NCBI GenBank assembly: GCA_937872925.1
Contig: CALMUT010000160.1
Span: 1-64,000, forward strand
Direction of reading: 5' to 3'
Source of the DNA: an uncultured Myxococcales bacterium
GTDB taxonomy: Bacteria > Myxococcota_A > Polyangia > Polyangiales > Polyangiaceae
Length of the DNA stretch: 64,000 nt
This document shows positions 40,766-50,283 of this stretch, in pieces. A program made the translations under genes and the position numbers. The notes under the pieces were generated by a model, which saw nothing but the letters and a program-made list of their open reading frames with translations, was not told the origin of the DNA and made no database searches. Position 1 is the stretch's first letter, and every line of letters begins with the position of its first letter.

Positions 40766-42643
40766 ATGCTGGCTGCCCATTGCCCCCGCTGCGGCGCACC
40801 AAACCCGGTTTCGCTAGCCACTCCCGAGCGGCAGCGCTGCGACCATTGCAAATACGACGGCGCCCCGGCCCCGGACACCCTCGCGCATTTGCGCCACGCC
40901 CGGGATCTCTTGCTGCAGCAGGACACAAGGGAGCGCACCCTCAACTCCTTGCAGCGCCGCACGCTAATGTCGGCGTGGTGGCAGAAGCTGAAGTTCGCGA
41001 TCGTGCTCTTGTTCGTGACGATCCCGTTCGTGTTCTTTGCGGGCACCTGTTCCCTCATGTCCGGACAAGTGGCGTGGTGGGTCATCGTCGTCATGGGATT
41101 TTTGCCCTTGGCCGTGATGCTGGCGAGTGGCGCATTCGGCGCATGGATCATCGCGCGGGCACGACGCAACCTCGAAGAAGCCTGCGCGGCGAGTCCGCCC
41201 CGTGCCCCCGGCGAGCCCGCGTGTTGCCATGTATGCGGAGCGCCCCTGAGCAACGCGCCCGGCGAGGTCGTCTGCAGCTGCGGGTTTTGCCGCGCTGACA
41301 ACGTGGTCGCCCCCGCCGTGCTCGCGCGTATGCGTCACCGCACACACCATGTATTCGAGCGCTACGAGGCGGAAACGCGGCGGGAGTCACGCGCCTTGGG
41401 CGCGCGTTCTACCTGGGCCATCCGCGTCACGCTGGCGGCCGCGGTCGCGGCTCCGCTCCTCTCAGTAGGCGTCTTGGTCGTGATCGCCATCGCTCTGACC
41501 TTGCGCGAAGACCCCGTAAACACCGACGTGGAGTACGTCGCCTGGCGCACACCCGAGGCGCTTTGTGTGGGACGACTGTGGCGCAAGCCAGCCGGCGAGT
41601 TCGTGATCGAGTTCAGCAACCCACCGCCGGGCCTAGCAAGTCGCAGCATCGGCGCCAAGAGCCTGGAAAATGCCGAAGTGTTCCGCGCTTCGCAACTGAT
41701 CAACAAGCTGGTCCACACCGGCGGCGGAGTGGGCAGGATCACGCGTGTCTACGGAGACGCCCTGATGGAGGGCGAAAACCGCGCGGTCGTGCTGCTACCG
41801 GACGGCGGCGAAGACGCACGCATGTTGCAGAGCGCGTGCCTTGCGGACGCGGCCACAACCCGTCGGTTGTATTATGCCAAGGGCCCTGGAAAGACCCTGG
41901 CGCAGACCAGCACGGGGCTCTTCTTCGCCGAGGGCCGACAGCTCGTCCAAGTCCCGCCCACAGGCCAGCCAACGAAGACTGCCCTTGCGGCTCAGGCCGT
42001 GACGGTGGCGGCGGGAGGCGACGTACTGTGGGTGGCAACGGACCGCCATGTGTATCGGGGGCAAAGCGTAGCGAAGCTGAGCACGATTGCACCGCACACC
42101 GGTCGTCCCACGGTCATGGCCGCCACTGCCGAGTCGGTCTGGGTCGCGTCTGCGGCAACTCTTCGACGATTCGACCAATCCGGGCAGCAGAGTGAACTGC
42201 GCGGCATGAGCGTGCACGCGTTGGTGGCCGACGCAGCGGGCACGTATGCGGTGACGGCTTTGGGCGTCTCCGCCGTGGGAGATTCGGCACTGCAGCCCCT
42301 GGCCAAACAGATCGGACTTTCGAAGGCCATGGCCCTCGACAGCACCCACATCTACGTGAGTTCTGGAAAGCATGTCCGGCGGGTCGACCGCAAGTCGGGC
42401 CAAATCGAAGACGTGTACGAAGACATTTCCGAGATCGACAAGCTCGCGGTGGCAAGCGGCGCCGTGTTCTGGGCACGGGTCCGCGCTGGCAAGTACGCGC
42501 CCGGGCTGGTGCGCTACGACGCGAGCCAGCGAAAGCTCACGAACCTAGATCCGGAAGCCGACGGCCCGCTCGCGCTAGTCGCCTACGCTTCCAAGGTGCA
42601 TTGGCTGGCGCGAGACGGCAGCGTTCTGGAGCGGGCTTTCTAG
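40766..42643 (+). CDS. Zinc-ribbon membrane protein with propeller-like C-terminal domain
   Basis: The ATG at 40766 gives 625 residues (a TTG at 40736 adds ten). A first zinc ribbon is at the N terminus (HCPRCGAPN ... RCDHCKYD). Two membrane helices follow (about 75-130), then a second zinc ribbon (CCHVCGAPL ... CSCGFC), and another membrane helix (about 215-240). The remaining ~380 residues are beta-rich, with repeats such as LYYAKGPGKTLAQTSTGLFF, VLWVATDRHVYRG and IYVSSGKHVRRVDRKSGQI, suggesting a periplasmic propeller. No family is recognised. A sensory or envelope role is inference. Confidence 0.75.
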   Translation: MLAAHCPRCGAPNPVSLATPERQRCDHCKYDGAPAPDTLAHLRHARDLLLQQDTRERTLNSLQRRTLMSAWWQKLKFAIVLLFVTIPFVFFAGTCSLMSGQVAWWVIVVMGFLPLAVMLASGAFGAWIIARARRNLEEACAASPPRAPGEPACCHVCGAPLSNAPGEVVCSCGFCRADNVVAPAVLARMRHRTHHVFERYEAETRRESRALGARSTWAIRVTLAAAVAAPLLSVGVLVVIAIALTLREDPVNTDVEYVAWRTPEALCVGRLWRKPAGEFVIEFSNPPPGLASRSIGAKSLENAEVFRASQLINKLVHTGGGVGRITRVYGDALMEGENRAVVLLPDGGEDARMLQSACLADAATTRRLYYAKGPGKTLAQTSTGLFFAEGRQLVQVPPTGQPTKTALAAQAVTVAAGGDVLWVATDRHVYRGQSVAKLSTIAPHTGRPTVMAATAESVWVASAATLRRFDQSGQQSELRGMSVHALVADAAGTYAVTALGVSAVGDSALQPLAKQIGLSKAMALDSTHIYVSSGKHVRRVDRKSGQIEDVYEDISEIDKLAVASGAVFWARVRAGKYAPGLVRYDASQRKLTNLDPEADGPLALVAYASKVHWLARDGSVLERAF

Positions 42644-42765
42644 CAAGGCCGCCCAAGCCGTTACCCCCACAGGATCCGGGGATTTTCTCTTCGCGGTGGG
42701 GCTGGCCTACGGTTTCTGCCGGTCCACGCCAAGGTCGGCGCCGCAAACGCGTATACTTGACCGTG

Positions 42766-43398
42766 ATGCGTAGTCTGAGACCCGTCGTCGTGTGCGTAGC
42801 GGGGCTTTGGTATTCGGCATGCAGCGCCAGTGAAACACCGAGCAGCAAGCAGACGGGGGACGCAAGCGCGGGTCAGGGAGGGATCGCCGTTGTGGATTCG
42901 AGTTTCGGAGGCTTCGCGGGCACCGGCGGCGCCGCTGGTTCGGCGACCGGCGGCAACAGCAGCGGCGGGGCGACCTCAGACGCCGCGGTCACCGACAGCC
43001 CCATTGAAGCGCCGTTCGTTTGCGACTCCAGCGGCAGCTTGGACTGCAGCGCAGCTTCCACCACTAACTACAGCTGCGGCGACCCAGCGCCCAATCTGGG
43101 CAACAAGGTCAAGACCGCTATCCAGACGGTCCTGGCTCAGCAACCCAGCTGGTTCGACTTCAGCGTCGGTGCCGCGTGCTGTCCCCTCGCCTTGCAACCG
43201 CAGGCATTTCGGGATGCCGTGGTCGCGGCAATCAATGCCTCCGGCGCCTGCGCGAGCGTCGATCCGAACAACCCAAACATCGAGCTCGTCGTGAAGACGA
43301 ACAACAAATGCAGCGAGCAATGGGTCATCCTCACTTCGAGCAACATCGTGCGCAACCCGCCCAAGCATCAGGGCTCTTGCGTGCCAGCCTGGCTCTAG
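42766..43398 (+). CDS. Lipoprotein with Gly/Ser linker and Cys-containing domain
   Basis: This 210-residue protein starts at the ATG at 42766. The signal peptide ends in WYSAC (weak lipobox). Residues about 25-85 are Gly/Ser/Ala-rich (GGFAGTGGAAGSATGGNSSGG). The C-terminal ~120 residues form a globular domain with paired cysteines (DSSGSLDCS, YSCGD, GAACCPL, NNKCSEQWV), probably disulfide-bonded. It resembles nothing I can name. It precedes the convergent KAS III gene. Confidence 0.72.
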   Translation: MRSLRPVVVCVAGLWYSACSASETPSSKQTGDASAGQGGIAVVDSSFGGFAGTGGAAGSATGGNSSGGATSDAAVTDSPIEAPFVCDSSGSLDCSAASTTNYSCGDPAPNLGNKVKTAIQTVLAQQPSWFDFSVGAACCPLALQPQAFRDAVVAAINASGACASVDPNNPNIELVVKTNNKCSEQWVILTSSNIVRNPPKHQGSCVPAWL

Positions 43399-43417
43399 TT
43401 AGGCGAGCGGCCGGACG

Positions 43418-44476
43418 TCACAGCCGCCACAGAATGCTGCCCCAGTGCAGCCCGGCGCCAAGCGCCAAGAAGCATACAAGCTGTCCCGACTTGAGGCGCC
43501 CATCCCGTCGCATTTCGTCCACCAAGATGGGGATGGTCGCGGCGGAGGTATTGCCCGTCCGGGCAATATTGCTGGGCACTTTTTCCGCCGGGACGCCGAG
43601 GCGCTCCCGTACAGCGTCGTTGATTCGCTGGTTCGCCTGATGCGCGATGAACCAGTCCACGTCGGAAAGCTGCACCCCAGCCCGCTGGCAGACGCGTTTG
43701 ACGGACTTGGGCAGCAGGGTCACTGCCTGACGGAACACGTCGCGACCATCCATGCGTGGGATCCACAGGTCTTCTTCAACCGTCGTCTGAGAGACGAACG
43801 GGCGCGAGCGGAATCCGGCAGGGATGAACAGCTTTTCTGCGAACTGGCCATCGCTATGCAGGTCGACTCCCAAAAGCTTTGCGCCCACGGCGTCGGTCTT
43901 TTCGAGCAGCAGCGCTCCGGCGCCATCGCCAAAAATGATCGCGAGGGCGCGATGCCGCGAGGCTCGCTCGAAATCCGCTGGCGCCACCGGCCCCGGCGCG
44001 GTGCCTTCCAAGACATCCCAGTCTCGCCAGGGCATGAAGCCGGCGTGCGCCTCCGCGCCCACAACGAGGATCCTTCGCGCCGCGCCACAGCAGAGCAAGG
44101 AATCTGCGAGCTGAAAGCTATAGATCATGGCCGCACATTGGGTGCGCAGATCGAGCGCCGGAACGCCACGGCAGCCCAGGGCCCGCGCTAGCAATGGCGC
44201 AGATCCGGGAAACACGTGGTCCGGCGTCATGGTGTTGAACAAGATGTAGTCCACGTCCTCGGCGGCGCAGCCCGCGGACTCGAGAGCGCGCTCAGCTGCC
44301 ACCAGCGCCAAATCCGACACGCCCTGGCCCTCTGGGCAGAAGTGGCGCTGCTCGATGCCCGTCCGCTGCAGGATCCATTCGTGATCCGTTTCCATTACAC
44401 GGGAAAGCGCCGCATTCGGGATGGGCGCCCCGGGCAAAAAGTGCCCGGAGCCGGTGATCGTCACGCCAGTCATCAT
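43418..44476 (-). CDS. 3-oxoacyl-ACP synthase III family protein (KAS III / FabH-like)
   Basis: With the start at 44476 the protein has 352 residues. It is a thiolase-fold condensing enzyme. The catalytic triad is Cys114 (LRTQCAAM), a His in FIAHQANQRIND and an Asn in ARTGNTSAATIP, all in FabH order. The signature GDGAGALLLE is also present. KAS III enzymes condense acyl-CoA with malonyl-ACP to start fatty acid or secondary-metabolite chains. With no other fab or polyketide genes around, it could also be a stand-alone starter enzyme. It is divergent from the asparaginase gene (114 bases between). Confidence 0.9.
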   Translation of the reverse strand: MMTGVTITGSGHFLPGAPIPNAALSRVMETDHEWILQRTGIEQRHFCPEGQGVSDLALVAAERALESAGCAAEDVDYILFNTMTPDHVFPGSAPLLARALGCRGVPALDLRTQCAAMIYSFQLADSLLCCGAARRILVVGAEAHAGFMPWRDWDVLEGTAPGPVAPADFERASRHRALAIIFGDGAGALLLEKTDAVGAKLLGVDLHSDGQFAEKLFIPAGFRSRPFVSQTTVEEDLWIPRMDGRDVFRQAVTLLPKSVKRVCQRAGVQLSDVDWFIAHQANQRINDAVRERLGVPAEKVPSNIARTGNTSAATIPILVDEMRRDGRLKSGQLVCFLALGAGLHWGSILWRL

Positions 44477-44590
44477 CTTCTCCCCGTGGAAGGCATCCTT
44501 TGGCCTTCGTGCGGGCACGGCTGTACTCGCAATTCCGCCGGATGTCAGCAGTCCGAGTGGTTCAACCATTGTCCGTGTTATGCAGCGCCC

Positions 44591-45118
44591 ATGTTGCAGG
44601 CAGAAGGCGCATTCCGACTAGCGATCCTCACCACGGGCGGCACGATCGACAAGACCTACGACGAGACGGACGGCTCGCTCCGAAACGTGCGTTCGGTTCT
44701 GGACGAGATCCTGTCCAATCTGCGCTTGGTGGACCTGGCCATCCATCACGTACCGGTGATGAGCAAGGACTCCCTGGACATGACGGATGTGGACCGCAAA
44801 CGCGTCATGGACTCCGTGCGCGCACAGCTAGGGTCCCACGACGCAGTGGTCGTCATTCACGGTACGGACACGCTCTCGGCGACCGGAGAAAAGCTCGCGC
44901 AGGAACTGCAAGATCTGAAGATCCCGGTGGTGCTCACCGGAGCTTTCCGTCCGTTTGAGTTTCGAGACACTGACGCGCTGCAGAACGTAACCGAGTCGCT
45001 GATCGCCGCGCGGCTACTTCCCGCCGGCGTATTTGCGGTGATGCACGGCCGCGCGCTTCCCTTTCCCGGGGTCGTCAAGCACCGCGGACGCGGCACATTT
45101 GTTCACAGCACGAGCTAG
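44591..45118 (+). CDS. One-domain asparaginase-like protein
   Basis: Only 175 residues long, against about 330 for usual bacterial L-asparaginases. It keeps the N-terminal domain motifs LTTGGTIDK (catalytic Thr) and VIHGTDTLSATG (second Thr, Asp), and the strand VVLTGAFRPFEF. It then ends after VVKHRGRGTFVHSTS, so the C-terminal domain that completes the active site across the dimer is absent. Short versions of this kind are known, and the gene shows no frameshift or leftover downstream piece, so it is likely a real small protein. Asparagine hydrolysis is plausible but not certain. Confidence 0.75.
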   Translation: MLQAEGAFRLAILTTGGTIDKTYDETDGSLRNVRSVLDEILSNLRLVDLAIHHVPVMSKDSLDMTDVDRKRVMDSVRAQLGSHDAVVVIHGTDTLSATGEKLAQELQDLKIPVVLTGAFRPFEFRDTDALQNVTESLIAARLLPAGVFAVMHGRALPFPGVVKHRGRGTFVHSTS

Positions 45119-45135
45119 TCGCGACGCAGTACCGC

Positions 45136-47232
45136 TCATTCGGGTGCCGGCGTGGGTGCCGGCGCCGGCGCGGGGGTTGGCGGGGGAGCGGGTGCAGGCG
45201 AAGACGGAGGCTCCGCGGGAGCCCCGATGCGCCACCCGGTGGGTTTGGGAGCCGGGGCCGGGGTGGTCTCCGGTTCGTCAGCTCCCTCATCCTTGTCGAA
45301 ACCAAGCTGTTCTGCGCTGCGTTCCTTGGTCGGCGCAGCCGCGCGGGATCCCGGGATCGGCGCCAGACGGATCAGCTTCTTGGGTCGCTTCCCGTCAAGT
45401 TCCACCTTGCGGGTGAAGTATCCGTCCCGTTTGATCTCGACGGTAACCGTCTCACCATCGGGGACGTCGACGCTTACGGGCATGCTGCCCAGGTCCTTGC
45501 CGTTGCGGTAGACCTTGGCGTCCAAGGGCGACATCACCAGCGCGACCGCGGTGACCTTTGGCGCCGGAGTCTCGATGGCATGGGCGCCCATGAAGTCCTT
45601 GAATACCAGTGGTCGAGCCGCCTGAACGGTCTGGGGAAGCGGCCCAACACTGGTCAGCATGTTGTAGTAATAGCCGCCGCCGACGGCAGCAACCAGCAGC
45701 AGCAGGCCGAGTACTAGCGGCCAGCGACTGCCTCGGTTGGCCCGCTCCCATTCGCGCTCGACCGCTGCGTCGGACACCTGCCGAGGCCGAGGCGTCGACG
45801 GAGCGTGCTGGGAAGCAGGCTGCGCAATGGCGGGATTATTGCGCGAAGGTGGCGGGGCTTCCACGACTGCAACCCCGGGAATGCTCACACGGCTCAGGTC
45901 CAGGACTGGCTCCGTCGCGCTTTCAGGATCTGGGTAGAGGTTAGGATCGAGCTCGGAAAGTGAGTGCGGTTCATCCGAAGGCGGAAACACGCTGATCGGC
46001 ACCACGATCTCGTCGACGGACTCGCCGCGCTCAATGGCAGCAAGCGCTTCGGCGACCTCCGACATGGTTTGGAATCTGTCTTCTGCGTCCTTGGTCAGGC
46101 ACTTGAGAATCACGCGCTCAAGCCCGTCTGGGAGCGCTGGGGCGTTGTCGACCGCGCTTGGGGGCAGCGGCGGATCGTGCAAGTGCATGCTCAAGATGCT
46201 GAGAGGATTCTCTGCATCGAAGGGGACTTCACCGACAATCAGTTCGTAGAGCATGATGCCGAGAGAGTAGATGTCCGTACGGTGGTCCACGCTCTTGCCA
46301 CGACACTGCTCGGGCGACATGTAGTGCGGGGTGCCAAAGATCGCGCCGGCTCGCGTCAGCTTGTTCGCAGCTCCCGCAACCTTGGCGATCCCAAAGTCCA
46401 CAATCTTGACGAAGTCCTCACCGGCCTGGTCGATCACAAAGATGTTGTCGGGCTTCAGGTCGCGGTGCACGATCTTTGCGTCATGGGCCGCGGCCAGGCC
46501 CTCGGCCAACTGCCGGCCAATGCCAACGACGCGGCGGCTGCCGATCAAAACGCCGTCGTCGATCATGTCTGCGAGAGTCGGGCCTTCCAGGTACTCCATC
46601 GCAAAATAGGTCGAACCGTCGGGCAGCTCGCCGAAGTCCAAGACATCAACAATATGGATGTTTCCAATCGCCGAGGCGGCTCTGGCTTCCGTTACGAAAC
46701 GCTCCGTGGCCTCGCTACTCTTCGCCAGGTCCGCCCGCAAGATCTTCACGGCGATGGTCTTGTCAAAGATGCGATGCCGGCACTTGTAGACCACCCCCAT
46801 GCCGCCCTCGCCCAGGACGGACAGCACAACGTAGCGGCCATCGATTGTGCAGCCGATGTACTTGTCCGCTTCTTTGCCAGGTGGCGGCACGGAGACCAAG
46901 GGAATGATGTCGCTTGTCGGCTCCGTGGCGCCATCCGGAGAGCGCATCCGGGAGTGCGTCGCTGCTCGATTCAGCTTGTCCTCGAGCATCGTTTCCTGCT
47001 CCGTCGCAGCGGCGGAGCTGCCCAGGGCAGCTCGGGGTTTTGGCGGGGGTCCTGCCTGCGCCGGCTTGGGCGGAGGTCGCACGCCAGCGGCGGGCCGCGG
47101 GGCGGGCGGATGACGGTCGGGTTTGGGGGGCGCCCGTCTCGCAGCCGCCGGCTTCGGCGGTGGCCCGGCCGGTTTCCGGGTGCTGTCACGCTCGTTGCTC
47201 AAGCGGCCTCTGGGCGCGTCTGATCGCCGCAA
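45136..47232 (-). CDS. Transmembrane Ser/Thr protein kinase with C-terminal PEGA domain
   Basis: The frame gives 698 residues from a TTG at 47232; the true start is uncertain, because the first ~80 residues are a Pro/Lys/Ala-rich segment. The kinase domain (about 130-395) has [36 protein letters not shown] and [10 protein letters not shown]. One membrane helix ([21 protein letters not shown]) follows. The outer region has a PEGA domain ([15 protein letters not shown] ... [15 protein letters not shown]-like stretch), then an Ala/Pro tail. This is an envelope-facing signalling kinase. It is convergent with the asparaginase gene. Confidence 0.92.
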   Translation of the reverse strand: MRRSDAPRGRLSNERDSTRKPAGPPPKPAAARRAPPKPDRHPPAPRPAAGVRPPPKPAQAGPPPKPRAALGSSAAATEQETMLEDKLNRAATHSRMRSPDGATEPTSDIIPLVSVPPPGKEADKYIGCTIDGRYVVLSVLGEGGMGVVYKCRHRIFDKTIAVKILRADLAKSSEATERFVTEARAASAIGNIHIVDVLDFGELPDGSTYFAMEYLEGPTLADMIDDGVLIGSRRVVGIGRQLAEGLAAAHDAKIVHRDLKPDNIFVIDQAGEDFVKIVDFGIAKVAGAANKLTRAGAIFGTPHYMSPEQCRGKSVDHRTDIYSLGIMLYELIVGEVPFDAENPLSILSMHLHDPPLPPSAVDNAPALPDGLERVILKCLTKDAEDRFQTMSEVAEALAAIERGESVDEIVVPISVFPPSDEPHSLSELDPNLYPDPESATEPVLDLSRVSIPGVAVVEAPPPSRNNPAIAQPASQHAPSTPRPRQVSDAAVEREWERANRGSRWPLVLGLLLLVAAVGGGYYYNMLTSVGPLPQTVQAARPLVFKDFMGAHAIETPAPKVTAVALVMSPLDAKVYRNGKDLGSMPVSVDVPDGETVTVEIKRDGYFTRKVELDGKRPKKLIRLAPIPGSRAAAPTKERSAEQLGFDKDEGADEPETTPAPAPKPTGWRIGAPAEPPSSPAPAPPPTPAPAPAPTPAPE

Positions 47233-47384
47233 ATCTGCGTTGACGAGATCGCGACAATTTCCCGGATTTTGGCTGTCACAGCGACGCAGGAGTCTAACAC
47301 CGGCGCGGCCGGGGTTTCCAATTCAAGCGAAAAAACCGGAATTTTCCGGGGAAGCCTGGCCCCGGCTCGCAACTGGCTCCGCGC

Positions 47385-47861
47385 TCACTCCACCAGTTCG
47401 CGAAGATCCCGCATGTCGCGCAGGGTCTCGAGCCGATTCAGCGCCTGGAGCTCGAGCTGTCGAATGCGTTCCCGTGTGAGGTTCATGATGGCGCCCACGT
47501 CCTCGAGAGTCACGCCGCCGCGGTCGGCAATGTCTAGAGCGCAGGTATCCGGCAATTCCCACACTTCCATATCCGGGAAGTTCAACTTGATGGCGCCAGT
47601 CTTCGGCGAAACGTCCAAGTACAGATGGTGACGACAAGATACATGCGGGCACGGACGCGGTCCTTCTGCGCACTCGGACCGAGCTTCCGGAAGCTGCCGC
47701 GCGATGCCAGCGTTCCGCCGCTTGAGCTCCGACAACTCGTGACGGGCCGTTCGCGCCACGCTGATGGTGCGCGCCCGCACCACGCGCTTGCGCCGCGAAC
47801 GCTTCTGCTCGCGTGTGAGTCGTTCGGGAGTTGGTCGTTCTTCGCTCGCTGGTTGCGTCAC
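47385..47861 (-). CDS. Sigma-70 region 4-like DNA-binding protein
   Basis: The product has 158 residues from the GTG at 47861 with a strong ribosome-binding site (GGAGGGG); the upstream extension to 47960 lacks support. The N-terminal half is basic and helical ([20 protein letters not shown]). The middle has [19 protein letters not shown], and the end [26 protein letters not shown], a helix-turn-helix like sigma factor region 4. This family occurs widely in Myxococcota and related deltaproteobacteria and probably binds promoter DNA or modifies RNA polymerase, without a sigma region 2. It precedes nothing in the same direction within 150 bases. Confidence 0.85.
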   Translation of the reverse strand: MTQPASEERPTPERLTREQKRSRRKRVVRARTISVARTARHELSELKRRNAGIARQLPEARSECAEGPRPCPHVSCRHHLYLDVSPKTGAIKLNFPDMEVWELPDTCALDIADRGGVTLEDVGAIMNLTRERIRQLELQALNRLETLRDMRDLRELVE

Positions 47862-48031
47862 AGTTGCCCCTCCGTGCCGCCATTGAAATGCCCGATACGG
47901 GACCAGATGGAAATACGAAAGTCCCTCTGCAGCCGAGAATGGAAGGACAACGTGGGACATGGAGCATATGGACCTACACTCCCCAATTGCACGAGCTATT
48001 GGGCGCTAAACCTCCAACAATGGAAGACTTT

Positions 48032-48769
48032 TCAGCGCGACCGTGTCGCCGAGGAGTCACGTTTCGCCTCGCCGGAGGCGAGCTCCGTCAGAGCCGCGCG
48101 CTTCTGGCACGTGACCAAGAGCAGACTCGCATCTCGCTTCCCAGCGTTTATGACCGTATGGCCAGCGCGCGCGTCGAGACGCGCGCTGCGGTGCGCTCGC
48201 TGAAGATCACCGTCCAGCGCGAGGCCGTCGCTCAAGCAAAAGATGCCAGCGCTTCCTTCGGGCAACGCTGGCAACCGCACCTGACGGCTCGGGCGGAGGT
48301 GCAGACGATACAGGCTGGCCTCGCGCGTCTCGTGCAAGATGTCCACGCCACCAAAGGGAGCTTGCTCGCTCTTCATCTTCAGCCAGTTCTTGTCGCGTTC
48401 AATCGTCAATGCTGCGGTCGCACGTCCCGCCAGCGCCTCGGGTTTTTCGAGCCGCAGTTTGACGCTCGAAAGCGCACCGCGCTTTTCCCCCGGGGCCGGC
48501 GGTGCGAGCAGCAGCGTAGCCAAAGCGTGGGCCGCGGTCTCAAGGAGCCGGAAGCGACACGCCACGAGTACGGCCTCGATTTGCCGCGCCACGGCGTCGT
48601 AATCGATGGATCGCGACAGTCGCGCCGAACGCGCGGCAATCTCCGTATCGAGAACGAGTTCTGCGTCCACGGAAAGTGGCTGCGGAGTACCTCGCTCTTT
48701 GGGGTACACGCCAACAACGCACAACACGTCGAGGCCGTTGATACTCAATATGTCGCGATGCGCAGCCAT
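48032..48769 (-). CDS. Dihydroneopterin aldolase domain fused to a cupin-like tail
   Basis: With the ATG at 48769 the product is 245 residues. The first ~115 residues match FolB (dihydroneopterin aldolase, folate synthesis): NGLDVLCVVGVYPKERGTPQP with the active-site Glu, SIDYDAVARQIEAVL, RLLETAAHALATLL and a late Lys in LRLEKPEALAG. After about residue 130 a beta-rich segment follows (GGVDILHETREASLYRLHLRPS, HTVINAGKRDASLLLVTC) that resembles a cupin barrel half. This fusion is uncommon. The enzyme probably acts in the cytoplasm on dihydroneopterin, and the tail function is unknown. It is divergent from the DUF4349 gene. Confidence 0.8.
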   Translation of the reverse strand: MAAHRDILSINGLDVLCVVGVYPKERGTPQPLSVDAELVLDTEIAARSARLSRSIDYDAVARQIEAVLVACRFRLLETAAHALATLLLAPPAPGEKRGALSSVKLRLEKPEALAGRATAALTIERDKNWLKMKSEQAPFGGVDILHETREASLYRLHLRPSRQVRLPALPEGSAGIFCLSDGLALDGDLQRAHRSARLDARAGHTVINAGKRDASLLLVTCQKRAALTELASGEAKRDSSATRSR

Positions 48770-48850
48770 GCAGACAGCGCATCCTTCCATGTGGGTGCGC
48801 GGGCGTCGACGTTTGGTGTAAGGGCTGCCGCTTGACGCCGTTTCTCAGGC

Positions 48851-49729
48851 ATGAAGTATCGCGGACTATTTCTTAGCGCTTCCGGAGGGTTTCTCGGAGC
48901 GCTGCTTTTGGTGGGCTGCGCCGGAGGCGCGCCGATGGCACCTCCCGTAATGCCCCAAAGCCACGGAGCGGAGGGAGCAAACATGCCCGCGGCCGATGTG
49001 GGGGCTGGCGCAGTCGCCCCCGCTGCGGAGGCCGAAGCGCCAAGCCCCTTGCCCGCCCCCGCCGTCGCCGCAAATGCGACGTCAGACGCTTCCGTCGACC
49101 CGAGCCAGGGATCCCAGCAAGCAAAGTCAGCGCCGGGCGCCCCAAAGCTGGACCCGACGCTGGCCCCGCTCCTGATTTACGAAGGCGCATTGCAATTGGA
49201 TGTGCCTGCCGCAAGCATGACGGAGTCCGTCGAAGCGGTGATCGACGCCGCCGAAGGGCTGGGCGGCTTTCTGCTCAAGCGCACCGACAGTCACGTGGAA
49301 GTGCGGGTCCCCTCCCAACACTTCCGGACAGCGATGAAAGCGATCTCGAAGTTGGGCGATGCTACAGGCCGCAGCGTGACGGCACAGGACGTGTCGGAGG
49401 AGTTTCACGACCTAGCCGTACGTCTAAAGAACTTGGAAGCAGTCCGCGACCGGCTTGAACAATTCCTCGCGCGCACGAAGAACGTGCAGGAGGCGCTGCA
49501 GGTCGGAAAAGAACTCAACTCCGTTGCTCAGCAGATCGATCAGATCAAAGGACGCATGCAGTTCCTGAAGACCCGGGCAGCGTACTCGGTCATTCGCGTG
49601 ACTCTTCGGGCCAAGCAGTCGGAAAAGAAGATCGTGCGGGGACCGGACCCGGTGCCACCCGCTTCCCCTCGCAAACTGCAGGTGGACTGGATCGGGCGCG
49701 TCGGGATTGGCGACTTGCTTTCACCTTGA
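48851..49729 (+). CDS. DUF4349-domain lipoprotein
   Basis: The protein has 292 residues, with a lipoprotein signal ending LLLVGC and an Ala/Pro linker to about residue 95. The conserved domain (about 100-260) has LIYEGALQLDVPAASMTESVEAV, RVPSQHFRTAMKAIS and DVSEEFHDLAVRLKNLEAVRDRLEQFL. A long helix with VGKELNSVAQQIDQIKGRMQFL and the strand AYSVIRVTL complete the DUF4349 pattern. Related proteins usually have a C-terminal membrane helix, which is absent here because the anchor is N-terminal. Function unknown; envelope-associated. Confidence 0.85.
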   Translation: MKYRGLFLSASGGFLGALLLVGCAGGAPMAPPVMPQSHGAEGANMPAADVGAGAVAPAAEAEAPSPLPAPAVAANATSDASVDPSQGSQQAKSAPGAPKLDPTLAPLLIYEGALQLDVPAASMTESVEAVIDAAEGLGGFLLKRTDSHVEVRVPSQHFRTAMKAISKLGDATGRSVTAQDVSEEFHDLAVRLKNLEAVRDRLEQFLARTKNVQEALQVGKELNSVAQQIDQIKGRMQFLKTRAAYSVIRVTLRAKQSEKKIVRGPDPVPPASPRKLQVDWIGRVGIGDLLSP

Positions 49730-49747
49730 AAACGCGGCGGAACCAAC

Positions 49748-50209
49748 ATGAAAAAGACACTCACATCAATCATTTTCGGAGCCCTGCTCCTGGCGCAAGC
49801 TGGCTGCGCCCGGGGCTTCGACATCAACACGCCGACCAGCTTTGCGGAACTAGACGGAAGCGGCGACTACGAGTACCGAGCCACCAGCGCAGAGGGCGTC
49901 GTCATCGGCGTGCGAACCGCGGAGAACGACCCCAAGGGCAACCTTGAGTTCTGGAAGGCGGCAATGGGCTACGAACTGGCTCGCCGAGGCTATTCCAAGC
50001 AGGGCGAATCAGAGGTTAAGAGTGCGTCTGGCACATCGGGGGTACAGCTCCGATACAGCACCAAGCACCAGGGCCGGCCCCATGTGTTTTGGGCAACGCT
50101 CTTCGTGACGGAATCCAAGATCGTGGTGGTGGAAGCAGGCGGCGACGTCGAGCACTTCGAGAAGGTGCAGGCGCAAGTCAGCTCCGCGATCAACGGCATC
50201 GACGTCTGA
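49748..50209 (+). CDS. Small lipoprotein
   Basis: This 153-residue protein follows the DUF4349 gene after 18 bases and is probably co-transcribed. The signal LLLAQAGC is a lipobox. The mature part has an alternating beta/alpha pattern (YEYRATSAEGVVIGVRT, LEFWKAAMGYELARRGY, HVFWATLFVTESKIVVVEAGG) without recognised family. There are no catalytic motifs. It may act with the DUF4349 lipoprotein in the envelope, as inferred from gene order. Confidence 0.75.
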   Translation: MKKTLTSIIFGALLLAQAGCARGFDINTPTSFAELDGSGDYEYRATSAEGVVIGVRTAENDPKGNLEFWKAAMGYELARRGYSKQGESEVKSASGTSGVQLRYSTKHQGRPHVFWATLFVTESKIVVVEAGGDVEHFEKVQAQVSSAINGIDV

Positions 50210-50283
50210 CGCGGCACGCGACAACCGATCAACATCGGGACGCCCTCGGTCCACAGTCGCTCGAACGGACGGCGGCCGGCGCA

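Noticed and set aside
45964-47223. 419-codon plus-strand open frame
   Set aside because: Antisense to the second Ser/Thr kinase and rich in His/Arg/Val without any domain.
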